From assembly GCA_017411305.1 (NCBI GenBank), contig JAFQQI010000009.1, positions 1 to 64,000 on the forward strand: a DNA stretch of 64,000 nucleotides, in the 5' to 3' direction. Positions 33,078 to 40,570 of this stretch are shown piece after piece (position 1 is the stretch's first letter; each line of letters begins with the position of its first letter). The position numbers and the translations under genes were made by a program. The DNA comes from Lachnospiraceae bacterium. Lineage in GTDB: Bacteria; Bacillota; Clostridia; Lachnospirales; Lachnospiraceae. The notes under the pieces are model-generated. The model saw only the letters and a program-made list of their open reading frames with translations. It was not told the origin of the DNA and ran no database searches.

Positions 33078-33193
33078 ATGTCGCAATGGGACAAACTAAT
33101 TAATAAATTAATGAAATCATCTCAAGACATAATCCAATAAAGCTCATATACATAGAATTGGTAAAAGCGATTGTAGAGGAGGAAGAAGCATGA
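33078..33193 (+). pseudogene. hicA: hicA toxin relic, internally deleted
   Basis: AAAGGAG and ATG 33078 open MSQWDKLINKLMKSSQDI, the start of a HicA mRNA interferase, but the frame stops at 33140. The adjacent frame supplies NPIKLIYIELVKAIVEEEEA, the normal HicA C-terminus, ending in a TGA that overlaps the hicB ATG. Some 40 central codons, including the catalytic glycine-rich and histidine region, are gone and the frame is shifted. The toxin is therefore dead. Confidence 0.78.
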
Positions 33194-33537
33194 AAACAGT
33201 AGAAGAATATATGAAGATTTCTTACAGAATGGAGGTAATAAGGGATACCTTAGAAGACGGCTATGTGGTTACTTTTCCGGAGCTGAAAGGCTGCATTACC
33301 TGCGGTAACAGCATAGAAGAAGCAATTGCCAATGCAGAAGATGCAAAGAGAGAATGGATTACTGCCTGTTTAGAAGATGGAATTGAGATTCCGGAGCCAG
33401 ACGAATTAAAGGAATTTTCAGGTCAGTTCAAACTGCGAATTCCGAAATCGCTGCATAGAACGTTGGCAATTCATGCAAGACAAGAAGGCATTAGCATGAA
33501 TCAGTATTGCGCGCATATTTTATCAAAGTATGCTTAA
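33190..33537 (+). CDS. hicB: HicB family antitoxin
   Basis: This protein of 115 residues has a partial RNase H-like HicB domain (YRMEVIRDTLEDGYVVTFPELKGCITCGNSIEEAIANAEDAKREWI) and a C-terminal ribbon-helix-helix DNA-binding segment (KLRIPKSLHRTLAIHARQEGISMNQYCAHIL). It should neutralise HicA and repress the hic promoter. The start overlaps the end of the hicA relic and has GGAGGAAGAAG upstream. With the toxin broken it is an orphan that may persist as an antidote to related toxins or as a repressor. Confidence 0.9.
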   Translation: MKTVEEYMKISYRMEVIRDTLEDGYVVTFPELKGCITCGNSIEEAIANAEDAKREWITACLEDGIEIPEPDELKEFSGQFKLRIPKSLHRTLAIHARQEGISMNQYCAHILSKYA

Positions 33538-33591
33538 TTCGTATTTGAATAAAAAAGCAATGTTGTTTACTAAAGACTTTGGGAGTAATAC

Positions 33592-34920
33592 ATGAAAAAC
33601 CTCACAGAGGGTAAGCCTCTTAAACTAATCTTATATTTTGCAATACCATTGTTTATCGGGCAGCTGTTTCAGTTGTTTTACAGCCTGGTGGATACCCGTA
33701 TTGTCGGAGCTACATTGGGAGAAGCATCCCTTGCAGCTGTAGGAGCAACCACTACTTTAAGCGATATGCTGGTGAGCATGCTAAACGGTCTTACCAACGG
33801 TGCAGCAATTGTGGTAGCAACCTATTTTGGGGCAAAGGACGAGAAGCATATGAAAAAGGCAATCGGGGGTACGGTGCTGATTGGTATTTGTTTTTCAATA
33901 TGCGTCAGTACGTTGTGCTTAGTATTTCTTTCACCCATTTTGAAGTTTCTTAACATATCGGAAGAAATTATGCCACAGGCAAAGGCATATATCGGAATTA
34001 TTCTGGCAGGACTTTTGGTATCCACGCTCTATAACATATGTGCTGCAATTTTGCGTGCGGTAGGGGACTCTTTTACGCCACTGATTTTTTTAATTATTGC
34101 ATCCTTTTTGAATATCGGTCTGGATTACGGATTGATTTTAGGCTTTCATATGGGGGTGGAAGGTGCTGCATTGGCAACCGTATTATCACAGGCAGTTTCC
34201 GCATTCCTGTGTTTCCTTTATATGAAAAAGAAATATCCACAGCTGATGCTGACTAAGGAAGATAGGAAAGCAGAAAAAGAGATCTATAAAAAGCTTCTGT
34301 CCAGTGGCCTTGCCATGAGTTTTATGATATCCTTTGTAACCTTGGGTACCCTTGCCCTACAGACCAGCATCAATACCTTCGGAACCAATATTATTGTTGC
34401 CCATACTGCAGCGCGGAAGGCAACTTCTGTCTTTATGTTGCCCTTTTCCGTATTGGGACAAACGCTGGCAACCTATTGTGGGCAGAATTTGGGCGCCGGC
34501 AAGTATGACCGTATCAAAAAAGGAATCAGAGATACGGTGCTGGTTACCTTTGTATGGTGTGTCGGCGTGATGATTGCTGCATATACCATTTCGCCGGTGC
34601 TGATTGGGCTAATTACGGCAACCAAGCAAAAAGAGGTTATCGATACAGCAACCTTGTATTTGAAGGTAAATACAGTGTTTTATTTTGTGCCTGCAGTAAT
34701 CAGCTTGTTTAGAAACAGCATGCAGGGCTTTGGAGACAGCAAGACACCGGTCTTTTCCAGTTCCTTGGAATTAATCGGTAAGATTCTGATTGCTTTTTTC
34801 CTGACACCGGTTTTGGGATATATGGGAATTATTGTGGCAGAGCCTATTGTATGGATTATTATGGTAATTCCGCTGATTGTGAACATGGCGAGAAATCCTA
34901 TCTTGCGAAATGCGTCATAA
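33592..34920 (+). CDS. MATE family efflux transporter (2)
   Basis: The 442-residue protein has about 12 membrane segments and typical MATE features: PLKLILYFAIPLFIGQLFQLFYSLVDTRIVG at the start and an FGTNIIVAHTAARKATSVFMLPFSVLGQTLATYCGQNLGAGKYDRIKKG core. It is of the NorM/DinF-like Firmicutes group. GGGAG is 8-12 bases upstream of the ATG. No dedicated regulator is adjacent. The substrate is unknown. Confidence 0.92.
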   Translation: MKNLTEGKPLKLILYFAIPLFIGQLFQLFYSLVDTRIVGATLGEASLAAVGATTTLSDMLVSMLNGLTNGAAIVVATYFGAKDEKHMKKAIGGTVLIGICFSICVSTLCLVFLSPILKFLNISEEIMPQAKAYIGIILAGLLVSTLYNICAAILRAVGDSFTPLIFLIIASFLNIGLDYGLILGFHMGVEGAALATVLSQAVSAFLCFLYMKKKYPQLMLTKEDRKAEKEIYKKLLSSGLAMSFMISFVTLGTLALQTSINTFGTNIIVAHTAARKATSVFMLPFSVLGQTLATYCGQNLGAGKYDRIKKGIRDTVLVTFVWCVGVMIAAYTISPVLIGLITATKQKEVIDTATLYLKVNTVFYFVPAVISLFRNSMQGFGDSKTPVFSSSLELIGKILIAFFLTPVLGYMGIIVAEPIVWIIMVIPLIVNMARNPILRNAS

Positions 34921-34966
34921 TTTGCTAAGATTTTATAGGTAATGAGTTTAAGGGAGGAATTCTTTT

Positions 34967-34993
34967 ATGAAAAGATATGTATTGTTTGCATAG
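34967..34993 (+). CDS. Leader peptide MKRYVLFA
   Basis: An 8-codon frame starts at an ATG with GGGAGG about 9 bases upstream and ends TTT GCA TAG. The strong ribosome site and the related leader at 35455 argue that it is translated. Its stop lies in the first arm of a hairpin that precedes the CD3324-like gene, as in translational attenuators. Confidence 0.6.
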   Translation: MKRYVLFA

Positions 34994-35064
34994 CACCTGC
35001 TATTGCAATGAATAAGTAGTTGTTATAGCCGGTGCCAATCCTAAAGAAAATAAAGATTAGGAGG
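34985..35064 (+). promoter_or_regulatory. Attenuator-like leader of CD3324-type gene
   Basis: Three alternative hairpins can be drawn. TTGCATAGC (34986) pairs with GCTATTGCAA (34999-35008). CACC-GCTAT (34994-35003) pairs with ATAGC-GGTG (35025-35034) and excludes the first. TCCTAA (35039-35044) pairs with TTAGGA (35057-35062), hiding the AGGAGG that serves ATG 35070. A ribosome stalled on the leader peptide could change which forms. Confidence 0.55.
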
Positions 35065-35069
35065 CAAAC

Positions 35070-35351
35070 ATGGGCTATAAAAAAGCAGAAGAGATTCTGC
35101 CGAAGGAAATGATAGAGCTGATACAGCAGTATGCGGATGGCGTCAACATTTATATTCCCCGCAAGGAAGAAAATAAACAGCAGTGGGGAAGTAATACCTC
35201 TTATAAAGAGGAATTGCAGCAGAGAAACCGGTTGATTTACGGAGAGTACTTAAAAGGTACGGCAGTTTGTGAACTGGCAGAGGACTATTTTTTGTCCGTA
35301 AAAAGCATACAGCGGATTATCAGACAGGAAAAGATGCGAAAGGTGAGCTGA
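35070..35351 (+). CDS. CD3324 family (Mor-like HTH) protein
   Basis: This protein of 93 residues matches the clostridial CD3324 family: MGYKKAEEILPKEMIELIQQYADGVNIYIP, a basic linker, and a C-terminal helix-turn-helix ELAEDYFLSVKSIQRIIRQEK related to Mor transcription activators. Its targets are unknown. The ribosome site AGGAGG lies in a predicted hairpin. The terminator overlaps its stop codon, so it is transcribed separately from the DUF1062 gene that follows. Confidence 0.82.
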   Translation: MGYKKAEEILPKEMIELIQQYADGVNIYIPRKEENKQQWGSNTSYKEELQQRNRLIYGEYLKGTAVCELAEDYFLSVKSIQRIIRQEKMRKVS

Positions 35352-35370
35352 CAAAAGCTCACCTTTTTTT
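35341..35370 (+). terminator. Terminator of CD3324-type gene
   Basis: AGGTGAGCT and AGCTCACCT form a 9-base stem with a 6-base loop, followed by seven Ts. The stem includes the last codons and the stop of the gene. Confidence 0.88.
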
Positions 35371-35454
35371 ATAAAAAAGTGTGAGGTGGCTTTTATACTA
35401 TGTGATTTGATATATTTGGAAAGGCAGATATAACAACGAAAGGAGGCAGGTATT

Positions 35455-35484
35455 ATGACCGGCACACCCGTTTGTTTTGCATAG
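35455..35484 (+). CDS. Leader peptide MTGTPVCFA
   Basis: A 9-codon frame has AAAGGAGG 7 bases before its ATG and ends TTT GCA TAG, the same last codons and stop as the leader at 34967. Its 3' flank repeats the hairpin sequence of the first leader. It precedes the DUF1062 gene by 75 bases. Confidence 0.62.
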   Translation: MTGTPVCFA

Positions 35485-35552
35485 CAGAGGCTATTGCAAA
35501 TAAACCATAAGAATGTAATAGCCTTTGCAAATCCGAAGAAATCATAAGGAGA
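35476..35552 (+). promoter_or_regulatory. Attenuator-like leader of DUF1062 gene
   Basis: TTTGCATAGC (35476-35485) can pair with GCTATTGCAAA (35490-35500). Alternatively AGAGGCTATT (35486-35495) pairs with AATAGCCTTT (35517-35526). The order and sequence of these elements match the leader at 34985. Sequestration of the final ribosome site is weak here (TCC with GGA), so the output step may differ. Confidence 0.5.
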
Positions 35553-35558
35553 TGCAAA

Positions 35559-36095
35559 ATGAGCTATTTAAATACAATTGAATATAGAATACTTCCGCGT
35601 CATGCGTACAAAATACAAAGAAACTGTTCCGGCTGCAAAGGGAAAAGCAATTATATAAATACCGGTAATTTCAGAGTAAATGCTAACGGAAACAGAATTG
35701 ATGTATGGCTGATTTATCAATGTGAAAAGTGCAGACATACCTATAATCTGACAGTGTATGAGCGGGTAAAGCCTACAGAAATCCCGGAGGAAAATTATAA
35801 ACGCTTTCTTGCCAATGACGCAAAACTGGCGCTTGAATATGGTATGGATAAAGCACTGTTAGCAAGAAACAAAGCATTTATCAGTGATGAGGATATGGAA
35901 TATGATTTGCTCCCCAAAATGCAGAACAAAGTACCAAAGTGTCAAGAAGAAATTCTTAAAACACAGATTATTTTAGAGAATCCTTATGGGCTAAAGGTAC
36001 GGGAGGATAAGCTGGTAAGTGAAATTTTAAAGATAAGCAGAAGTAAAGCAAAGAAAATATTGACGCAGGGCAAAGTGTTGAGTATAATTTGGTGA
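35559..36095 (+). CDS. DUF1062 protein with zinc ribbon and S4-like tail
   Basis: This protein of 178 residues belongs to DUF1062. Cys23, Cys26, Cys55 and Cys58 form a zinc ribbon. The last 35 residues (VREDKLVSEILKISRSKAKKILTQGKV) look like an S4 RNA-binding domain, as in ribosomal protein S4 and pseudouridine synthases. An RNA or ribosome-associated role is therefore plausible, and it would suit control by a leader peptide, but this is inference; the family is uncharacterised. AAGGAGATG precedes the ATG. Confidence 0.82.
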   Translation: MSYLNTIEYRILPRHAYKIQRNCSGCKGKSNYINTGNFRVNANGNRIDVWLIYQCEKCRHTYNLTVYERVKPTEIPEENYKRFLANDAKLALEYGMDKALLARNKAFISDEDMEYDLLPKMQNKVPKCQEEILKTQIILENPYGLKVREDKLVSEILKISRSKAKKILTQGKVLSIIW

Positions 36096-36125
36096 AAAGT
36101 CATTTGCAAAGGAAGCTTGAAACGA

Positions 36126-36929
36126 ATGAGAACAGTAAGAAATACAGTAATAATGATAGCAGTTTGCTTTACGTTGTTTATGGGGAATGCGATGCAGGTA
36201 TCCGCAGAACCTTCAGATGAAAAAGAAACAGTTCAAGATACAAGACCTGATTATACGATTTATGTGAATACAGCACTAAACTGTGTAACTGTTATGCAGC
36301 CTAATCAGCAAGGCGATTTGGTGCCGGTGAAGGCAATGGTATGTTCTTGCGGGGCAGAGGACAAAATAACACCGGCAGGAACGTTTCAGACAACAGATTA
36401 TTATGACTGGAGACTGATGATAGACGATACTTACGGAAGATATGCCGTAAGATTTTATAAAAAGATTCTTTTCCATTCAGTACCGTACCTGACAAACACT
36501 CCTGATTCACTGGATTGGGAAGCATACAATTTGTTAGGACAGGGAGCTTCTCACGGATGCGTCAGATTATCGGTAGAGGATGCAAAGTGGATTTATGATA
36601 ATTGCAAGGTGGGAACCACTGTAGTTGTGTATGCGGATGCCGAAAATCCGGGACCCCTTGGAAAACCGGAAGCAATTAAAATTGATGGCAATTTGCCGTA
36701 CAGAAATTGGGATCCGACTGATACAGATCTCAACAACCCTTGGCACAATCCTGCAAGTTTACAGCAGTACCCTATCGGTTCTGTTGAACAGTTTGATTAT
36801 ATCGGATATGCTGACAGATACATCGATGTGAAAAATGCATATGGCTATGACAGAGATGCGTTATATGCGCATTATATGAACTTTGGTATGAAAGAAAAGA
36901 GAATTGCCCATTTTGATAATTACCAGTAG
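36126..36929 (+). CDS. Secreted L,D-transpeptidase (YkuD)
   Basis: This protein of 267 residues has a signal peptide (1-27, ending VSA). The YkuD domain carries the catalytic motif SHGCVRL (Cys145) and the upstream histidine in ILFHSVPY. These enzymes make or edit 3-3 cross-links in peptidoglycan or attach proteins to it. After the domain comes one YIGYADRYIDVKNAYGYDRDALYAHYMNFGMKEKR unit, a repeat often found in Lachnospiraceae surface proteins and possibly a wall or carbohydrate contact. ATG 36126 is preferred; TTG 36117 is possible. Confidence 0.9.
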   Translation: MRTVRNTVIMIAVCFTLFMGNAMQVSAEPSDEKETVQDTRPDYTIYVNTALNCVTVMQPNQQGDLVPVKAMVCSCGAEDKITPAGTFQTTDYYDWRLMIDDTYGRYAVRFYKKILFHSVPYLTNTPDSLDWEAYNLLGQGASHGCVRLSVEDAKWIYDNCKVGTTVVVYADAENPGPLGKPEAIKIDGNLPYRNWDPTDTDLNNPWHNPASLQQYPIGSVEQFDYIGYADRYIDVKNAYGYDRDALYAHYMNFGMKEKRIAHFDNYQ

Positions 36930-36936
36930 TAAGAAC

Positions 36937-36966
36937 AACAGGCAGAGTCGAAAGACTCTGCCTGTT
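36937..36966. terminator. Bidirectional hairpin between convergent genes
   Basis: A perfect 13-base stem (from AACAGGCAGAGTC) closes on a GAAA tetraloop. It sits between the stops of the L,D-transpeptidase (+) and the Rpn gene (-). T-runs are weak on both sides. Confidence 0.75.
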
Positions 36967-36968
36967 CG

Positions 36969-37883
36969 TTATAATCCGAATTCTTTTAATAAAGCGTTTT
37001 GATAGTCCTTGTTATTGGCAGCTTTTATAATATCATCCATGCGGTCTGCATTTGAAAGCAAAAGGGTTAATTGATTCAGTTTTTCTTGCATTTCGTCGCG
37101 CCCGGCATCACGCGCCATTTGTTCCATTTCCCAGGATTTCATATAGTTTATTCCAACCTCCTTACGCTTCTTTACCTTGTTTACAAGCTCCGAGACAGAT
37201 GCAATATCCTGATTTGTGATATTTTCAGCCGTAGATTTCTCTATGTATTTTAGCATATCTTTCAATTCTTGACTAGGGTTTCCTTCGCATCCTCTGGTAT
37301 AAAGAAACATTTTCCTTGCACCGTCGTCATAAGGAATGGAATAGTCTTCAATACAACAGTTCTGGACAGTGTAAACCATACGGTTTTTGCCAAAGGGATC
37401 ATAAGGTAAAATGAAGATAATAAATACATTGGGGAGCTTGTCGTAGCCGGCACCGGCTGAGAGTAATTTGGTATCGATTAATCCATGATAATAGCGCATG
37501 CGCTTAGGAAGTGTTTTTCTTTCGTAGGTGGCATTGGGCTCAATGTCGTAAATGCTGGAAATAATTTCGGCGTCTGCCATTTCTCCGTTCAGTTCATCTT
37601 CCACCTCTTCGATGTATGCATCCAGGCGTATGCCATGCTTGTCCACATCAATTCCGGGAATGTTTTTTTGAGGGACGATTTTTACATTACGGATGGGTTT
37701 ACCAAGTATGGTTTTTAGGAGAATTCTGGCAAACTTCTCGCCATCTTCCTGCTGGGTCAGCATTTCCTGAAAAAGGAAGTTGTCAATTAAATTTAAATCT
37801 TCCAGTTTCCGGAAGGCAGGTGTTTTTGTTGCGGCAGAATCAACAGTAAATGTGTTGCCGCATGGTTGTTTGTTCTGTTCCAT
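36969..37883 (-). CDS. Rpn family recombination-promoting nuclease (intact copy)
   Basis: This 304-residue protein is the only full-length member of four in the window. It has the PD-(D/E)XK-like core GIRLDAYIEEVEDE followed by YDIEPN and LPKRMRYYHGLIDTKLLSAGAGYDKLPNVFIIFILPYDPFGKNRMVYT. An alpha-helical C-terminus ends in DIIKAANNKDYQNALLKEFGL. Rpn proteins cleave DNA and promote RecA-independent recombination in E. coli. This family also spreads as single genes without terminal repeats. ATG at 37883 has GGAG upstream; a TTG at 37889 is less likely. No flanking inverted repeats were found. Confidence 0.88.
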   Translation of the reverse strand: MEQNKQPCGNTFTVDSAATKTPAFRKLEDLNLIDNFLFQEMLTQQEDGEKFARILLKTILGKPIRNVKIVPQKNIPGIDVDKHGIRLDAYIEEVEDELNGEMADAEIISSIYDIEPNATYERKTLPKRMRYYHGLIDTKLLSAGAGYDKLPNVFIIFILPYDPFGKNRMVYTVQNCCIEDYSIPYDDGARKMFLYTRGCEGNPSQELKDMLKYIEKSTAENITNQDIASVSELVNKVKKRKEVGINYMKSWEMEQMARDAGRDEMQEKLNQLTLLLSNADRMDDIIKAANNKDYQNALLKEFGL

Positions 37884-37889
37884 AAGCAA

Positions 37890-38154
37890 GAACTCCTTTC
37901 AAATAAAATAAATAATTGAGTAATGCGGCGAAAATGCCGGAACTTCCCAAGGAAGCATGATACAGTGGAGAAAGAAATCTCACTGTAAAAATAAATAAGA
38001 TATGCCGGGAAAGGCTTTCTTAGATATTGATAAAATTGTATAATAACTAGATTGAAAATGCAAATGTTTTTTCGTTTGCGTTAAAACCTTACTTTGTATG
38101 ATGAATGACATATAATAAGAATATAATAGAAAATAAGTGATGAGGATGTTGGCA
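37890..38154. other. Gene-free gap upstream of Rpn
   Basis: The gap holds a GCAAATG-T6-CGTTTGC hairpin (38060-38079). It has weak promoter pairs for the + strand (TTTCTT/TATAAT at 38016-38044, and TTACTT/TATAAT at 38089-38116). A GAAGCATGATACAGT segment near 37960 resembles the region around the Rpn promoters at 6046 and 8298, but in the opposite sense relative to this Rpn gene. No gene is supported. Confidence 0.4.
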
Positions 38155-38379
38155 ATGGCAGGAATAAATTATGGTCAAATAGTTGATTTAGAGCAATATG
38201 CCAAAGACAGTAGATTAACAGAACCATCAGATGGAAAAATCTATGATTATCGGGAAATGCTTAGAGTGTCGAGCAATTGGGAAGACCTCTCATGGATGAG
38301 GAAGCAGAGCAATTCAAAATTGAAAAAGTTGCGGCTTAGTTTGAGGGTTAAAAGTATAAGTATATTTTTGATAATATAA
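38155..38379 (+). CDS. Short hypothetical protein, possibly frameshifted
   Basis: From ATG 38155 (GAGGA upstream) the frame reads MAGINYGQIVDLEQYAKDSR and LTEPSDGKIYDYREMLRVSSNWEDL and then turns lysine-rich. In the neighbouring frame the sequence MDEEAEQFKIEKVAA ends at a stop near 38340 and looks more protein-like, so a frameshift near 38295 is suspected. I do not recognise the family. It may be a small partner of, or debris next to, the GntR-ABC operon. Confidence 0.35.
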   Translation: MAGINYGQIVDLEQYAKDSRLTEPSDGKIYDYREMLRVSSNWEDLSWMRKQSNSKLKKLRLSLRVKSISIFLII

Positions 38380-38421
38380 CAGCATATAACAGTTGACAAC
38401 TGTTATATGCTGTTATATACT
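38376..38421 (+). promoter_or_regulatory. GntR operon promoter with 41-base perfect palindrome
   Basis: Two perfect 19-base arms (38376-38394 and 38398-38416) flank GAC. Within each arm the ATAACAG/CTGTTAT motif appears twice. A consensus promoter is embedded: TTGACA at 38393-38398 crosses the centre, and TATACT at 38416-38421 follows after 17 bases. Repressor binding would block the -35 and spacer completely. The natural ligand-binder is the adjacent GntR protein. Confidence 0.82.
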
Positions 38422-38444
38422 GTTTACCAAAGGAGAAGGATGAT

Positions 38445-38816
38445 ATGAAAGTGATAGTTAATAACAATTCTATGGTTCCAATTTATGAGCAAATTATGGA
38501 ACAGATAAAATTAATGATAAAAAAAGGTGAACTTCATGAAAATGATATTTTACCTTCAGTTCGTGTATTGTCAAAAGAATTAAAGATTAGTGCATTAACG
38601 GTAAAGAAGGCCTATGATAATTTGGAGCAGGAAGGCTATACAATTACAGTACATGGTAAAGGGACTTATGTTGTAACTATTGATGAAAAGAAAATTATTG
38701 AAGAACAAAAGAAGGAAGTGGAAAATGATATATTTATGGCAATACAGAAGGGTAGAAAATATGGATTAACAGATAGCGAAATAGTGGAGTTAGTTAAACT
38801 AATTGTGGAGGAATGA
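38445..38816 (+). CDS. GntR family regulator (YtrA type)
   Basis: This protein of 123 residues has a GntR winged helix (PIYEQIMEQIKLMIKKGELHENDILPSVRVLSKELKISALTVKKAYDNLEQEGYTITVHGKGTYV). Its short C-terminal helical tail is typical of the YtrA subfamily, which controls ABC exporters responsive to cell-envelope stress. AAAGGAG precedes the ATG. The ABC ATPase begins 4 bases after its stop. It is expected to repress its own operon through the palindrome at 38376. Confidence 0.92.
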   Translation: MKVIVNNNSMVPIYEQIMEQIKLMIKKGELHENDILPSVRVLSKELKISALTVKKAYDNLEQEGYTITVHGKGTYVVTIDEKKIIEEQKKEVENDIFMAIQKGRKYGLTDSEIVELVKLIVEE

Positions 38817-38820
38817 AAAG

Positions 38821-39672
38821 ATGATTTCAATAGAAAATTTACAAAAAGATTATAACCAGTTTAAGTTGGAATGCTCATTGAAAGTCTCGCCTGGACAAGT
38901 AAGCGGTTTGGTTGGACAGAATGGAGCAGGAAAAAGCACTATATTTAAGGCTCTGCTTGGATTAATTTCAATGACAAACGGGACTATTCGAATTATGGGA
39001 AAGGATATAAGTAATCTTTCGGCAGAGGATAAACAAAAAATAGGGGTTGTATTAAATGATTCTGGTTTTAGTGGGTATTTAGCCATAAAAGACATCGTCC
39101 CAATATTGGTACATATGTATCCATTCTTTGAAAAAGAGACTTTTTTGCAGCAATGCAATAATTTTGGATTGCCGCTTAATAAAAAAATTAAAGATTTTTC
39201 CACAGGAATGAAAACTAAATTGAAAATATTAATTGCAGTTTCTCATAAAGCGTCTTTACTCGTATTGGATGAGCCTACATCTGGGTTAGATGTGGTAGCA
39301 AGGGATGAAGTACTAAATATATTACGAGAGTATATGGAACGCGACGAAAAAAACACAATTTTAATAAGTTCACATATTTCAACAGATTTGGAAGGATTTT
39401 GTGACAATCTTTATATGATACATGACGGAAGAATTGTATGGGAAGAGGATACAGATGTATTACTTAGTGACTATGCCATTTTAAAATTAAGCCAGGAACA
39501 ATTGAATACTATAGATAAAGAATATTTAATTAAGATGACAAAGGAGACTTTTGGATATTGTTGCCTTACAAATCAAAAACAATATTATTATGAAAATTAC
39601 CCGGAAATCGTAGTGGGAAAAGGGTCTTTAGATGATTTTATGTTTATGATGCTCAAGGGGGAAAACTTATGA
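38821..39672 (+). CDS. ABC transporter ATP-binding protein
   Basis: This protein of 283 residues has Walker A GQNGAGKST (32-40), signature STGMK (127-131), Walker B LLVLDEP (146-152) and the switch histidine in ISSHISTDLEGFCDNLYMIHDGRI. It drives the partner permease encoded immediately downstream (4-base overlap). ATG 38821 follows GGAGG. GntR-YtrA neighbours suggest export of, or resistance to, peptide antibiotics or envelope stress, without direct proof. Confidence 0.93.
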   Translation: MISIENLQKDYNQFKLECSLKVSPGQVSGLVGQNGAGKSTIFKALLGLISMTNGTIRIMGKDISNLSAEDKQKIGVVLNDSGFSGYLAIKDIVPILVHMYPFFEKETFLQQCNNFGLPLNKKIKDFSTGMKTKLKILIAVSHKASLLVLDEPTSGLDVVARDEVLNILREYMERDEKNTILISSHISTDLEGFCDNLYMIHDGRIVWEEDTDVLLSDYAILKLSQEQLNTIDKEYLIKMTKETFGYCCLTNQKQYYYENYPEIVVGKGSLDDFMFMMLKGENL

Positions 39673-40307
39673 TTGGATTATTGATAAAAGATATAAAATT
39701 GATGAAAAATCAAATAGTATTTTTTTTAATCACTATTGTTTGCGGCCTTATTTTAATACCAAAACAACCATTGATTGGGGCTTGGCTTTTAACATTTGTA
39801 ATTGCAAATTTTGCGATAGGTTCAATGACATATGATGACTTTGATAATGGTAATGCTTTTTTGTTTACGCTTCCATTTACAAGAAAACAATATGCGAACG
39901 AGAAATATTTGTTTTCCTTGGCAATGGGAAGTTTGGTGTGGATTTTGCTTTTTCTTTATAATGTAATTTACCAGGCTATAGTTAATAAACGGGTCGACAT
40001 ATATGAAGTGTTATTTCTGGAAAGTGTAGTTATTATTTTTACATTACTAATGTTAAGCGTAATGTTTCCGATACAGTTTAAGTATGGTGGAGAAAAAGGC
40101 AGAATTGCGAATATAGCGATTATAGGAGTTGGACTTATAATAATTTTTACTGTAGGAAATATAGTATCTATAGACTCAGTGACAATGAAGATAACTGAAA
40201 TGATGAATGAGTTATCTATTAGTGTGTTATTTATACTAATAGCAGTAGCAGCCTATTTTGTATCTATGTTGTTTAGTCAAAAAATTATCAGCCAAAAAGA
40301 GTTTTAA
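39669..40307 (+). CDS. ABC-2 type transporter permease
   Basis: This 212-residue protein has six predicted membrane helices, with the usual TYDDFDNGNAFLFTLPFTRKQYANEKYLFSL segment after the second helix that marks this ABC-2 permease group. Its first codons overlap the ATPase stop. Together with the GntR protein it forms a three-gene operon ending before a hairpin at 40383. Confidence 0.88.
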   Translation: MIGLLIKDIKLMKNQIVFFLITIVCGLILIPKQPLIGAWLLTFVIANFAIGSMTYDDFDNGNAFLFTLPFTRKQYANEKYLFSLAMGSLVWILLFLYNVIYQAIVNKRVDIYEVLFLESVVIIFTLLMLSVMFPIQFKYGGEKGRIANIAIIGVGLIIIFTVGNIVSIDSVTMKITEMMNELSISVLFILIAVAAYFVSMLFSQKIISQKEF

Positions 40308-40382
40308 ATGAATAAATTTGTTAGTAATGAAATATGTGTTTGTGAGGCGTTGAATATAGAATAAATTAGAAAATAAGAATGG

Positions 40383-40414
40383 GCAGATATTGCATATTAA
40401 TTTGCAATATCTGC
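40383..40414 (+). terminator. Hairpin after ABC operon
   Basis: A 12-base stem (GCAGATATTGCA / TGCAATATCTGC) with an 8-base loop follows the permease by 75 bases. Only a short T-rich stretch comes next, so its strength is moderate. Confidence 0.65.
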
Positions 40415-40507
40415 GCGTTTGCTATTAAAAGTGAATGATAATTTTTACTAAACATTATTTTAAATATCAATAACTTTGAATGCCTTTTTTCTGCCTTTTT
40501 TCTGCTC

Positions 40508-40536
40508 TTGCCTAGGTTTTTCATTCTTAGTATAAT
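40508..40536 (+). promoter_or_regulatory. Promoter of GH29 fucosidase gene
   Basis: TTGCCT and a perfect TATAAT are separated by 17 bases, 35 bases before the fucosidase ATG. A duplicated TGCCTTTTTTC lies immediately upstream. No operator or cre-like site was recognised. Confidence 0.65.
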
Positions 40537-40570
40537 ATATATTTAATAATAACATAATGGGGAGGGCAAT

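Noticed and set aside
36969-37883. Insertion sequence with DDE transposase
   Set aside because: The gene is an Rpn/PD-(D/E)XK protein. No terminal inverted repeats or target duplications are visible around it.
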